Positions 1-6,954 of a stretch of 14,951 nt of DNA are shown here, piece after piece. Position 1 is the first letter of the stretch; the number at the start of each line of letters is the position of its first letter. The translations under genes and the position numbers were made by a program. The notes beneath the pieces are model-generated. The model was not told where the DNA came from. It saw nothing but the letters and a program-made list of their open reading frames with translations, and searched no databases. This DNA is from Promethearchaeota archaeon (GTDB lineage Archaea; Asgardarchaeota; Lokiarchaeia; Sigynarchaeales; SOKP01): the NCBI GenBank assembly GCA_016839655.1, contig JAEOTW010000008.1, positions 1 to 14,951 on the forward strand, given 5' to 3'.

Positions 1-263
1 GATTCTACGATTTGATCTTTTGACACATCAAGGGGTATTAGTCTCTTCTGGATTTTATGTTTAAACTCAGCCATTTTTCCCCCGACAGTCTCATTAAAAT
101 GAATTTCTTTACCAATGATATCACCGATATTTGCATCGGGATCGGCATCAATTACAAGAATATTAAGATTTTTAAATTTCTCGAGAATATACTTGAGCAT
201 CAAAACCAATAAAGTTGATTTACCAACTCCACCTTTTCCAGAAAATGAGACAATTTTTTTCAT
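1..263 (-). CDS. cooC: CooC/MinD-like P-loop ATPase, N-terminal part (cut by window edge)
   Basis: The first 87 residues of a deviant Walker A ATPase can be read on the minus strand from an ATG at 263; the rest lies beyond base 1. The P-loop SGKGGVGKST covers residues 8-17, with the signature lysine of the MinD/ParA/CooC group at 10. A second strand, LVIDADPDANIG, follows at about residues 41-52. The DADPDAN form is typical of CooC-type carbon monoxide dehydrogenase nickel-insertion ATPases and less so of MinD or ArsA. CooC hydrolyses ATP in the cytoplasm to mature the Ni-Fe-S cluster of CODH/ACS. That fits an acetyl-CoA pathway organism, which MfnB at the other end of the window also suggests. 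No CODH gene is in view, so a different MinD-like client is possible. A TATA-like box lies about 35 bases before the start. Confidence 0.72.
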   Translation of the reverse strand, partial: MKKIVSFSGKGGVGKSTLLVLMLKYILEKFKNLNILVIDADPDANIGDIIGKEIHFNETVGGKMAEFKHKIQKRLIPLDVSKDQIVE

Positions 264-292
264 TAGAATTAACCTAAAATTAGTGTATTATC

Positions 293-302
293 CTTATATA
301 AT
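293..302 (-). promoter_or_regulatory. TATA-like box for the CooC-like gene
   Basis: On the minus strand the run TTATATAAGG is centred about 35 bases before the ATG at 263. At the usual archaeal spacing transcription would begin within about ten bases of the start codon, giving a very short leader. There is no clear Shine-Dalgarno sequence. Inference from sequence only. Confidence 0.4.
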
Positions 303-425
303 GAGAATTGAATTAAAGTTAAAAACTTATTATAAATAATTCAAAAGATTAATATTCCTTCTCATTGGTATAATTAATTTATTCATTATAGAAATTAATA
401 AAAAATAGGAAATTTTATTGAAATC

Positions 426-875
426 ATGTTAGTACGTCACATTAAGAAAAATGAAATGAGTGATTTACTAAACCTTTATAAACACCTACATCGTACAGAT
501 GCCCCTCTGCCTGAAAAATCAAAATTATTATCTATTTGGGAAGAAATCAGTACTAATCCCCTATTACACTATTTTGTTTTAGAGCATGATGATAAAATTG
601 TAACATCTTGTACTCTTTCAATAATTCCAAATTTAACCAGAGGAGGAAGACCATATGGATTAATAGAAAATGTAGTAACTCATGCTGATTATCGTAGACG
701 AGGATTTGCTACATTAATTCTTCAATATTCACTAGAGTTTGCATGGAAAAAAGATTGTTATAAAGTAATGTTATTAACAGGCTCAAAAGATCCAGGAGTT
801 TATCAATTTTATGAAAAAGCGGGTTTTACAAGAGGAATAAAAACTGGATTTATAGCCTATCCATCTGATTTTTAG
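426..875 (+). CDS. GNAT family N-acetyltransferase
   Basis: A 149-residue single-domain GNAT protein, the normal length for the family. The acetyl-CoA pyrophosphate-binding loop is RRRGFATL at residues 90-97, matching the family pattern [RQ]xxGx[GA], preceded by the strand ENVVTHADY. Motif B is visible as YQFYEKAGF at about 126-134. Such enzymes move an acetyl group from acetyl-CoA to an amine of a small molecule or protein; the substrate cannot be read from the sequence. The gene ends 18 bases before the HAD phosphatase gene on the same strand, so the two are probably co-transcribed. No strong ribosome site precedes the ATG, and an AT-rich promoter region lies at about 340-425. Confidence 0.85.
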   Translation: MLVRHIKKNEMSDLLNLYKHLHRTDAPLPEKSKLLSIWEEISTNPLLHYFVLEHDDKIVTSCTLSIIPNLTRGGRPYGLIENVVTHADYRRRGFATLILQYSLEFAWKKDCYKVMLLTGSKDPGVYQFYEKAGFTRGIKTGFIAYPSDF

Positions 876-879
876 TACT

Positions 880-889
880 AGGAGTGGTG
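880..889 (+). promoter_or_regulatory. Ribosome binding site deciding a TTG start
   Basis: AGGAGTGGTG is complementary to the archaeal anti-Shine-Dalgarno sequence over most of its length. It lies at normal spacing from the TTG at 894, supporting this uncommon start for the HAD phosphatase. Confidence 0.6.
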
Positions 890-893
890 TATC

Positions 894-1583
894 TTGAAAA
901 ATCAAAAAACTGCAAGGGGAATAAGAGGAATTTTATTTGATTTTGACTTTACATTAGCTGATTCTTCTCGAGGCGTAGTACAATGTGTTAATTATGCTTT
1001 AAATATGCTCGGTCTTAATAAATTCCCTGAAGAAGAGATTAAAAAGACGATTGGCCTTACTCTTGAACATACATTTAAGAGATTAATAGGAGAAAAACAT
1101 AATGATAAAATTGAGAAATTTAAGAATTTTTTTATCAAAAAGGCCGATGAGATTATGGCAGACTTTACTATGTTATATAAGGAGACCCCTAGAGTAATTG
1201 AAAACTTATATAGTAATGGATTTAAATTAGGTATTGTTTCTACGAAATTTCGATATAGAATAGAGTCTATTTTGAAAAGAGAGAACCTTTTAGAATATTT
1301 CGATGTTATTGTTGGTGGGGAAGATGTTTCATCTCTTAAACCAAATCCCATGGGTTTAATTTTAGCTGTTCAAAAATTAAATTTAAATTCTTCAGAAGTT
1401 ACCTATATAGGAGATAGTATAATTGATGCAGAAACTGCAAATAAAGCAGATATCGCATTTATTGCTGTTCTTTCAGGGGTTACACCTCGAATAGTTTTCA
1501 ATCAATATCAAGTAAGAGTTTTTCTAAATCAAATTTCTGAACTTCCTTTATTATTATGTAAAAAAGGAGAAATAAAAACTTGA
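894..1583 (+). CDS. HAD superfamily phosphatase (phosphoglycolate phosphatase/PpaX-like)
   Basis: A 229-residue haloacid dehalogenase-type hydrolase. Motif I is DFDFT with the nucleophile and acid at D16 and D18. Motif II is the serine in GIVSTK near residue 107. Motif III is the lysine in SSLKPNP near 149, and motif IV is YIGDSIIDAE near 171-180. The stretch between motifs I and II is helical and fits a C1 cap, as in phosphoglycolate phosphatase, PpaX pyrophosphatase or beta-phosphoglucomutase relatives. It should remove phosphate from a small metabolite with Mg2+; the substrate is unknown. The start is a TTG at 894, chosen because a good Shine-Dalgarno (AGGAGTGGTG, 880-889) sits just upstream. 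It probably forms an operon with the acetyltransferase gene and ends 17 bases from the convergent uS2 gene. Confidence 0.85.
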   Translation: MKNQKTARGIRGILFDFDFTLADSSRGVVQCVNYALNMLGLNKFPEEEIKKTIGLTLEHTFKRLIGEKHNDKIEKFKNFFIKKADEIMADFTMLYKETPRVIENLYSNGFKLGIVSTKFRYRIESILKRENLLEYFDVIVGGEDVSSLKPNPMGLILAVQKLNLNSSEVTYIGDSIIDAETANKADIAFIAVLSGVTPRIVFNQYQVRVFLNQISELPLLLCKKGEIKT

Positions 1584-1600
1584 AATATTAATCAATATCC

Positions 1601-2410
1601 CTATTGTTCTTGACGATACATAGGAACAATTTTAGACGTGAATTCTTCTAAAGTATAAGGAAATTCTTCTTCACTAGATATTTTACCAAGGTCCAACAAT
1701 ATTTGCCTTGCTAAGAGCCAAAATGTTAAACCTAATGCTTTTTTACCTCGATTATTTGCTGGTATAGCAAGATCTATCCCATCAAGAGTATCGTCAGTAT
1801 CAAATAAAGCTACTACAGGAATTCTAGCTAATTTAGCTTCTCGTAAAATCACTTTATCAGCGTGAGGATCAACAATTAAAACTACACTCGCATCTTTGAT
1901 ATAGGTATCTATTATTGGATTTGTAAGAGAACCTGGTATAAATCTAGTGGTTACTGCTCTACAACCTAGAACTTCACAAAATTTTTTGACAGGTTCTTTC
2001 CCATAGCGTCGAACTGAAGTAACAATAACTCTATCACTTCCTTCTTCTACATATTTACTTAAGAATTTTGCTGCAATGTTAAGTCGTTCATCTGTTTGTG
2101 TTAAATCAATAACGTATAATCCATAGTTAGTCTGTCTATAAATAAAACGTCTTGCATCTCCCGTTAATAACTTTGTTCCAATATGAATACCGCAACTTAA
2201 GTAAAGTTGTTTTCTTTCTTCATCTTTATCAATTAATTTCTCCTTTACCTCAAGACCAGCTTTAATATCTTCAGTATCTAATAAATCAAGTTCTTCTTCC
2301 AGATCAAGATCCTCTTCAAAATCAATATCAATATCTTCGGTAAAATCCTCTATAGATTCATCCTTCTTCTTATCATCCGTTTCTTCTGTTTTCTTTTTCT
2401 TTCGAGCCAA
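1601..2410 (-). CDS. rps2: 30S ribosomal protein uS2, archaeal type, with acidic N-terminal extension
   Basis: The conserved archaeal/eukaryotic uS2 core starts near residue 70 (LSCGIHIGTK). It continues through FIYRQTNYGLYVIDLTQTDERL, RYGKEPVKKF, TTRFIPGSLTNP, VDPHADK, IPVVALFDTDD, IPANNRGKKALGL and FWLLARQIL. It is a small-subunit protein on the 30S body that helps position the mRNA exit region. At 269 residues it is longer than many archaeal uS2 proteins because of a lysine-rich start followed by a strongly acidic stretch (about residues 15-65). The only usable start is TTG at 2410: an in-frame TAG lies nine codons upstream with no ATG or GTG between. No strong Shine-Dalgarno is present, and a TATA-like box 38 bases upstream fits a short leader. 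It is not next to the usual archaeal partners (uL13, uS9, RNA polymerase subunits, enolase). Confidence 0.96.
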   Translation of the reverse strand: MARKKKKTEETDDKKKDESIEDFTEDIDIDFEEDLDLEEELDLLDTEDIKAGLEVKEKLIDKDEERKQLYLSCGIHIGTKLLTGDARRFIYRQTNYGLYVIDLTQTDERLNIAAKFLSKYVEEGSDRVIVTSVRRYGKEPVKKFCEVLGCRAVTTRFIPGSLTNPIIDTYIKDASVVLIVDPHADKVILREAKLARIPVVALFDTDDTLDGIDLAIPANNRGKKALGLTFWLLARQILLDLGKISSEEEFPYTLEEFTSKIVPMYRQEQ

Positions 2411-2443
2411 AGTTGTAGCCTTATTTATTTTTTTCTAACGCAA

Positions 2444-2453
2444 TTTAAATAAA
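2444..2453 (-). promoter_or_regulatory. TATA-like box for rps2
   Basis: TTTATTTAAA on the minus strand is centred about 38 bases before the TTG start, predicting a leader of roughly a dozen bases. Just upstream (2463-2480) a nine-base unit GAATTCAA(T/G) occurs twice in tandem. It could be an activator site or chance in AT-rich DNA. Confidence 0.4.
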
Positions 2454-2641
2454 AGGTTTTTAGAATTCAATGAATTCAAGAATATATTATTGAATACATA
2501 ATAACTTTAATATTTTATTGAGTAGATTTTTGTAAAACCTTAAGAACTAAAGTATTAATATAGCAAAATGATTTTTATTATTATTATAATTCTTAGAATA
2601 TAATATCAAATTATAGTTTTAATTCAAAGGTGGTATGAATA

Positions 2642-3127
2642 ATGACTTCTCAGCGATTAGTTATTGGCATTATTTTGGGAGTTATATTAAGTTTTTTTTC
2701 TGCCTTTTTCTTTAATATGACGGTTATTCTAAATCAAATTGAGTTATATGCAGGGACTGACGTATTAAGATCAGTAGCTTTATTAGTTGGAGCGAATTTT
2801 GATTTTGACATGATTTCTTTTATTACTGGAAGTCCCACCCTCCTCGGATTTTTTGCACCAGAAATTCTAGCATGGATTTTCATTGGTTTTATCTCAGGTG
2901 CAATCGTAAAGGGATTGAGAAGAGGAGTAATAGCAGGCTCTTTAGTCGTTGTTATAGTTATAACAATTTGGATAATATTAAGCATTTTTTCTCAAGTGGA
3001 TTTAATGTCGTTATTCACAGGAAACCAGTTAATCGAGACATTAGGAGGTATAATTAGCGCTTTTATTGGAGTTTTAATAGGGGGATCTATTGGAGGGTTA
3101 ATAAGTGGTCCTTATGAGGAATTCTAG
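2642..3127 (+). CDS. Small multi-pass membrane protein, unknown function
   Basis: A 161-residue protein dominated by hydrophobic segments at about residues 7-28, 68-92, 94-116 and 128-156, suggesting four membrane spans with short loops. The last span is glycine-rich (GGIISAFIGVLIGGSIGGLISG), which favours tight helix packing. Basic residues (KGLRR, about 90-94) lie between spans 2 and 3 and probably face the cytoplasm. The layout recalls small archaeal membrane protein families of unknown function with glycine-rich helices; I cannot assign one. The ATG at 2642 is well supported by AAGGTGGT at 2627-2634 with seven bases of spacing. The gene stands alone between divergent rps2 and the HD gene and is followed by a T-rich terminator-like run. 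Confidence 0.7.
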   Translation: MTSQRLVIGIILGVILSFFSAFFFNMTVILNQIELYAGTDVLRSVALLVGANFDFDMISFITGSPTLLGFFAPEILAWIFIGFISGAIVKGLRRGVIAGSLVVVIVITIWIILSIFSQVDLMSLFTGNQLIETLGGIISAFIGVLIGGSIGGLISGPYEEF

Positions 3128-3131
3128 TAGG

Positions 3132-3149
3132 AATTTTCTTTTTTCTTTT
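3132..3149 (+). terminator. T-rich archaeal-type terminator
   Basis: A run of thymines broken by single cytosines begins a few bases after the membrane protein stop codon at 3127. Archaeal RNA polymerase commonly terminates at such U-rich tracts without a hairpin. Confidence 0.45.
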
Positions 3150-3230
3150 GACATAGACAAAGAATTGGATTGTGATAATTATGGATTTCTTAGTTAGGAT
3201 AGCTGTTAAATGAATTTTCTAATATCTAAA

Positions 3231-3241
3231 ACTTAAATTTA
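3231..3241 (+). promoter_or_regulatory. TATA-like box for the HD-domain gene
   Basis: CTTAAATTTA is centred about 27 bases before the ATG at 3263, the spacing expected for a leaderless transcript. No Shine-Dalgarno sequence is present, which agrees. Confidence 0.45.
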
Positions 3242-3262
3242 TGTGGTTAATTATAAAAACTA

Positions 3263-3799
3263 ATGGCTGATAAAGAAGAAATATTACCCGACCGAGAGTT
3301 TGCGTTGGATCTATTAAAGAAATTGAAAATTCCGCTTTCTATTAGACGCCATTCGGAAAAAGTTGCGGAAAAAGCTATTGAAATTGCTCAAAAAATAAAA
3401 AAAGTCCCAGTTGATATGAATTTAATTGAAATAGGGGCATTACTTCATGATATTGGGAGAACAAAAACTCACGGTTTTAGACATGCATTAATAGGTGGTC
3501 ACATCCTCAAACAAAGAGGGTTTTCAAATAAACTAGCTAGAATCTGTGAAACTCATATTTTAGGAGGTTTGGATAAAGAAGATGCGAAGAAAGTAGGTTT
3601 ACCTGAAAAAAATTATTTACCTTTAACTTTAGAAGAAAAAATCATATGTCTAGCAGATAAGCATATGGCAGGTACAAGAGAAGTTTCCATTCAAGAACGA
3701 TTTAATAGATGGTTTCGAAAATATGGAAAAACTCAATTACTTTTAAAATCAAAAAAAAATATTGAAAAAATTCAGAAAGAGGTTGAAGAGTTAATGTAA
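3263..3799 (+). CDS. HDIG-domain phosphohydrolase, archaeal TIGR00295-like
   Basis: A 178-residue HD superfamily protein. The metal-binding set is visible: H30 in RRHSEKVA, the H62-D63 pair in LLHDIGRTKTHG, further histidines at 74, 80 and 98 (RHALIGGHIL, ETHILGG), and D132 in LADKHMAG. The H...HD...D order is that of metal-dependent HD phosphohydrolases. The overall look (HDIGRTKTHGxxHA, ETHIxGG) fits the small archaeal family known as TIGR00295, whose substrate is to my knowledge not established; nucleotides or cyclic nucleotides are plausible. The C-terminus is a lysine-rich helix without membrane segments, so it is cytoplasmic. The gene appears to be monocistronic, and its stop is 32 bases from the convergent peptidase gene. 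Confidence 0.85.
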   Translation: MADKEEILPDREFALDLLKKLKIPLSIRRHSEKVAEKAIEIAQKIKKVPVDMNLIEIGALLHDIGRTKTHGFRHALIGGHILKQRGFSNKLARICETHILGGLDKEDAKKVGLPEKNYLPLTLEEKIICLADKHMAGTREVSIQERFNRWFRKYGKTQLLLKSKKNIEKIQKEVEELM

Positions 3800-3831
3800 A
3801 ATCTTGGTTAACAATTTTCTTATTTAATCAA

Positions 3832-5121
3832 TTAACTCTCTTCACATAATAATTCTTGATTTTTGCATAAAACCTCATAATCCTCATCAATAGAAAGAAC
3901 AACTCTACGTATTATTAAACAAGCATCTAATAATACACGAGGATCAACTTTGTATGGTTTATCATTCTTAGTATGGGCGTATATAGCACCGGCTCTTGTA
4001 GCAATATCAACAGAATCATAACCTCTTTGATGAAATGGTACTGAATCTGTATGTGCTCCTGTGGATAAATGGAATCCTTTGATCTTTACGTTCTCTTTAA
4101 TTGCGGCCTTTTCTAAATATTTACTAAGGAGAGGTGCAATTTTTTTTCTTGGTAAAATCCCATATGATTTAAGATATTCTACTTGATTTCTGGGTTTTTT
4201 TAAACACGAAATCATATCTAAATTAATTTGAAATACTCTGCCTTTTATAAATTCATGTTCGTGATTGTTTACGAAAATTCTAGACCCCATTGTTCCCAGT
4301 TCTTCAGCAGAAAATTGACAAATCCAGATATTGAAATTATCAAGAGGAAATTCTTTGAAATATTTGCTTAATTTAAATACAACGGACATCCCAGAAGCAT
4401 TATCTAAAGATCCGGGTGAAAAATTATGAGTATTTAAAAACATTAAGAATATATTTGAAATCGAAATTAATATCGTAAAAACCCATATCCCTAGTCCTAA
4501 AAACAACAGATCTATTTCTACAATTGTATAGTTGTTAATAAATAAAGTTATAAGAAATCCACCAAGAAAAATACCGCTATACAACCATATTTTATAAAAA
4601 ATAACTCTCCAATATGTCTTAAAAGTCTGTGATTTAGAATCTAAATGTGCTGAGATTATTACGTTTCCTGCATCTTTTTTAGTTGCTTTTCTTGCGGGTA
4701 TTTTAACAAAAACATTTGTGGCTGAGATGGTCTTTCCATAATACTCTCCCCAAAAACCCGTAATTTCAGGATGTTTTAAACCTTTTATAATCAAAAGAAC
4801 GAATATAAGCATTATTCCACAAATAAAAACGGTAATAAATAAGTTTATATATACAAACATCAAGATAAATAAGGAAAACGTTAAATTAATAACCATGATT
4901 AGTTTAATAAGTGTTGTAGAATAAAAATCTGAGAAATTAAAGTGCTCATTTTGGATTTGATCGTCTTTGAATCCAATATCTTTAAATTTTTTTATTGTTA
5001 AATCAACTGCTTTTTTTTCTCCATCTGTACCAGCTAATCGAGGAAAACTGAAAATTTTAACATTTTCATAGAGTCCTTTTATGTCAAAAGAATTACTTTG
5101 GGGGGTAGCTTTAACTTTCAA
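3832..5121 (-). CDS. M28 family zinc aminopeptidase-like protein with embedded membrane helices
   Basis: All metal ligands of peptidase family M28 can be read in order: H159 (SAHLDS), the bridging D240 (GSLDNASG), the acid pair E273-E274 (SAEELGTMGS), D302 (NLDMIS) and H383 (HTKND). An active di-zinc aminopeptidase or a related metallo-hydrolase is therefore likely. The N-terminal region (RLAGTDGEKKA...) also matches the family. Four hydrophobic segments are unusual. A pair at about 72-112 lies before the first ligand, and a second pair at about 175-195 and 203-229 is inserted between H159 and D240, where family members usually have only a short linker. The start is a TTG with no Shine-Dalgarno, and no ATG occurs between it and the upstream in-frame stop, so the exact N-terminus is the least certain part. 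It lies 97 bases downstream of tmk on the same strand. Confidence 0.88.
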   Translation of the reverse strand: MKVKATPQSNSFDIKGLYENVKIFSFPRLAGTDGEKKAVDLTIKKFKDIGFKDDQIQNEHFNFSDFYSTTLIKLIMVINLTFSLFILMFVYINLFITVFICGIMLIFVLLIIKGLKHPEITGFWGEYYGKTISATNVFVKIPARKATKKDAGNVIISAHLDSKSQTFKTYWRVIFYKIWLYSGIFLGGFLITLFINNYTIVEIDLLFLGLGIWVFTILISISNIFLMFLNTHNFSPGSLDNASGMSVVFKLSKYFKEFPLDNFNIWICQFSAEELGTMGSRIFVNNHEHEFIKGRVFQINLDMISCLKKPRNQVEYLKSYGILPRKKIAPLLSKYLEKAAIKENVKIKGFHLSTGAHTDSVPFHQRGYDSVDIATRAGAIYAHTKNDKPYKVDPRVLLDACLIIRRVVLSIDEDYEVLCKNQELLCEES

Positions 5122-5218
5122 TGCTATTAATACAAAATTTATGATTTCTGATTAAATATTCTAGATCTGGTATATTATTGAAAAATATATGTTTTACTGT
5201 TTAATTCTATAATTTAAC

Positions 5219-5815
5219 TCATGTTTGTAATTTTCCAATAACAAGCTTTTGAATTTTTTCTTGGACTAGTTCGATGATGTCGTCTGAGCTGATTACATAA
5301 TAACTTTCCTGTTTAGCACGCTGAAGATAAAGATTTCTTACTTTATCTAAGAAAGAAGTATCTTCAAATTTTTCTAAGTCTTCATTCTCTTTTCTAGCTA
5401 AAGCAATTTTCGGATCGATATCTAATATTATTGTGATATCCGGTGAACCTACAAATTTATTTATTTCTTTAACCCATTCTACTGAAATTTTATGCGATTG
5501 CACAGATTGATATACTATTGATGATTCTATGTATCGATCTGATATAACGATAAAACCCTCCTCAAGTTTTTTTTCTATTTCATCATTAAAATGGAGACTT
5601 CTATCAGCAGCAAACAATAAAGCGTCTGTAGTAGGTGGAATATCTTTATTTTTCAAAAATTCTCTTAAAAGTTGACCTATTTTACTCTGGGAAGGTTCCT
5701 GCGTTAAATGAACCCTAAACCCCTGGCTATCTAGAAAACCTTTAAGGAGTCGACTATGTGTTGTAGTTCCTGCGGCATCACCTCCTTCCAGAACAATGAA
5801 TAAAGATTTCTGCAT
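5219..5815 (-). CDS. tmk: Thymidylate kinase (dTMP kinase) with altered P-loop
   Basis: The product is about 198 residues, normal for dTMP kinase, which phosphorylates dTMP to dTDP with ATP. Recognisable parts (numbering from a TTG one codon earlier) are the P-loop region LEGGDAAGTTT (10-20), the substrate-binding EP at 41-42, the FAADRSLH segment (69-76), the DRY motif at 94-96 with SS at 99-100, the LDIDP strand (132-136) and a LID segment RKENEDLEKFED (142-153). The usual P-loop lysine (GxGK[ST]T) is replaced by threonine at 18; the codon reads clearly as ACT. The rest of the active site looks complete, so loss of function is not assumed. I chose ATG at 5815 over the TTG directly before it. 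The upstream side is a 198-base divergent promoter region shared with the zinc-ribbon gene at 6017. Confidence 0.9.
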   Translation of the reverse strand: MQKSLFIVLEGGDAAGTTTHSRLLKGFLDSQGFRVHLTQEPSQSKIGQLLREFLKNKDIPPTTDALLFAADRSLHFNDEIEKKLEEGFIVISDRYIESSIVYQSVQSHKISVEWVKEINKFVGSPDITIILDIDPKIALARKENEDLEKFEDTSFLDKVRNLYLQRAKQESYYVISSDDIIELVQEKIQKLVIGKLQT

Positions 5816-5818
5816 CAA

Positions 5819-6016
5819 ATCAATTCGAATATTATTTTTTTTTAAGAAATTTCAATATAGATTGAGTAAATAAATAACAATAAAGACTTATTTTTTTTAT
5901 TTTTAATTATCCATTATTATTAAAAATTTAACAAATTAAAGCTAGATATGGTTTCTTTATAAGTATCTATGAAATCCTAACAGAAAATTTAATATGATTG
6001 AATAATCTTATATAAA
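5819..6016. promoter_or_regulatory. Divergent AT-rich promoter region between tmk and the first zinc-ribbon gene
   Basis: About 198 bases without a plausible gene. TATA-like candidates for the plus strand occur at about 5955-5965 (CTTTATAAGTA) and 6006-6015 (CTTATATAAA). The second abuts the ATG at 6017 and would start transcription inside the gene, so the first is the better candidate unless the true start is the later ATG at 6026. Confidence 0.3.
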
Positions 6017-6403
6017 ATGAGAGAAATGGGGAAACGCTTAGGATATTGTACTGCCTGCAATAAAGAAGTTTTAAAGCCAAGACGGCGGACAATGAATGAT
6101 ATGTATTTTAATGTTTGGATACTTACTATCATTTCTTCATTAGGGATTGCTTTGATTCCATTTCTAATTTATCGATATTTTATCTTAAAAAGAAAAGTCT
6201 GCCCTACATGCAAAAATAAAATAGATTTTTACAATTCAAAAGAGGAATTTCCAGATCCAAAAACACAAATTACCAGAATACTTCAAACAATTGAACAAGA
6301 AAAATCTGAAAAAGAAGATAAGATCAATTGCCCTTATTGTCAAGAAGAAATAAGTAATCAGGAAACTATATGCCCTATTTGTGGAACCATTATAAAAGAA
6401 TAA
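6017..6403 (+). CDS. LITAF-like split zinc ribbon with membrane segment plus C-terminal zinc ribbon (paralogue 1)
   Basis: A 128-residue protein. One CxxC pair (C11, C14) and a second (C62, C65) flank a hydrophobic segment at about residues 32-56. The membrane stretch is thus inserted between the two halves of one zinc ribbon, the arrangement seen in eukaryotic LITAF domains. A charged linker (about 75-102) leads to a second complete ribbon with C105, C108, C119 and C122. It should be a small membrane-anchored protein with cytoplasmic zinc modules, perhaps an adaptor; no catalytic motif is seen. It is the first of three tandem genes of this layout, and the most divergent in its hydrophobic part. 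The start could be the ATG at 6017 or 6026. No specific function is assigned. Confidence 0.75.
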   Translation: MREMGKRLGYCTACNKEVLKPRRRTMNDMYFNVWILTIISSLGIALIPFLIYRYFILKRKVCPTCKNKIDFYNSKEEFPDPKTQITRILQTIEQEKSEKEDKINCPYCQEEISNQETICPICGTIIKE

Positions 6404-6460
6404 AAACTTATGTTAATTAATTTTAATAAAAAAAAAAGAAAATAAAGTAAAAACTTACAT

Positions 6461-6835
6461 ATGAGCCAAGAAACTAGTTTCTGTCCCAGGTGTCAAACCA
6501 AGGTGTTATTAGTTCGTGAAAAGATTGATGCTTGTCTTGCAATAGTATTATTAATTTTTACTGGGGGAATCGGTTTGATTATTTACCTAGCTATTTATTA
6601 TAGTAAACCAAAACAACATTGTATCCATTGTGGAACAAAGGTTACACTGCCTCAAACACCAACAGCTTATACATATCAACCACAACCTCAAATTCAAAAT
6701 GCTTCACCTGCTACCCCTTCAAACACGACTGAAGAAGTATTAGGAGCTAGACCCAATTTTTGCGCGTTTTGCGGAGAAAAAATAAAGGTTGGTACAAATT
6801 TTTGTGAGAATTGTGGTAGTAAGGTTGTATTTTAA
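6461..6835 (+). CDS. LITAF-like split zinc ribbon with membrane hairpin plus C-terminal zinc ribbon (paralogue 2)
   Basis: A 124-residue protein with CPRC (C8, C11) and HCIHC (C54, C57) on either side of a hydrophobic segment at about 23-47 that contains IFTGGIGLIIY. The gap between the half-ribbons is 42 residues, close to the 48 I count in human LITAF from memory, and the HxCxxC form of the second half also matches. A proline/threonine/glutamine-rich linker (about 63-90) precedes a typical double-CxxC ribbon (C101, C104, C115, C118). The central glycine pair suggests a re-entrant or monotopic hairpin rather than a spanning helix. It lies 57 bases after paralogue 1 and 119 before paralogue 3 on the same strand. 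The role is unknown; membrane anchoring and protein binding are the reasonable inference. Confidence 0.78.
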   Translation: MSQETSFCPRCQTKVLLVREKIDACLAIVLLIFTGGIGLIIYLAIYYSKPKQHCIHCGTKVTLPQTPTAYTYQPQPQIQNASPATPSNTTEEVLGARPNFCAFCGEKIKVGTNFCENCGSKVVF

Positions 6836-6886
6836 TGCTCTTTATTATTTTCATTTAAATTTGTAGATTTAAAAATCGGACTCCAG

Positions 6887-6894
6887 TTTTTTTT
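6887..6894 (+). terminator. Poly-T run after paralogue 2
   Basis: Eight consecutive thymines about 50 bases beyond the stop of the second zinc-ribbon gene may terminate its transcript, so paralogue 3 may have its own promoter. Confidence 0.35.
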
Positions 6895-6954
6895 AATTCA
6901 ATTGTATTCTCCTTTTAATTAAGTTTTAAAAAAAAAATTTGGAGTGATAATAAA

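Noticed and set aside
6655..6675. PTAY in the linker of paralogue 2 as a PTAP-like ESCRT late-domain motif
   Set aside because: It is a four-residue near-match in a low-complexity Pro/Thr linker and is not conserved in the other two paralogues.
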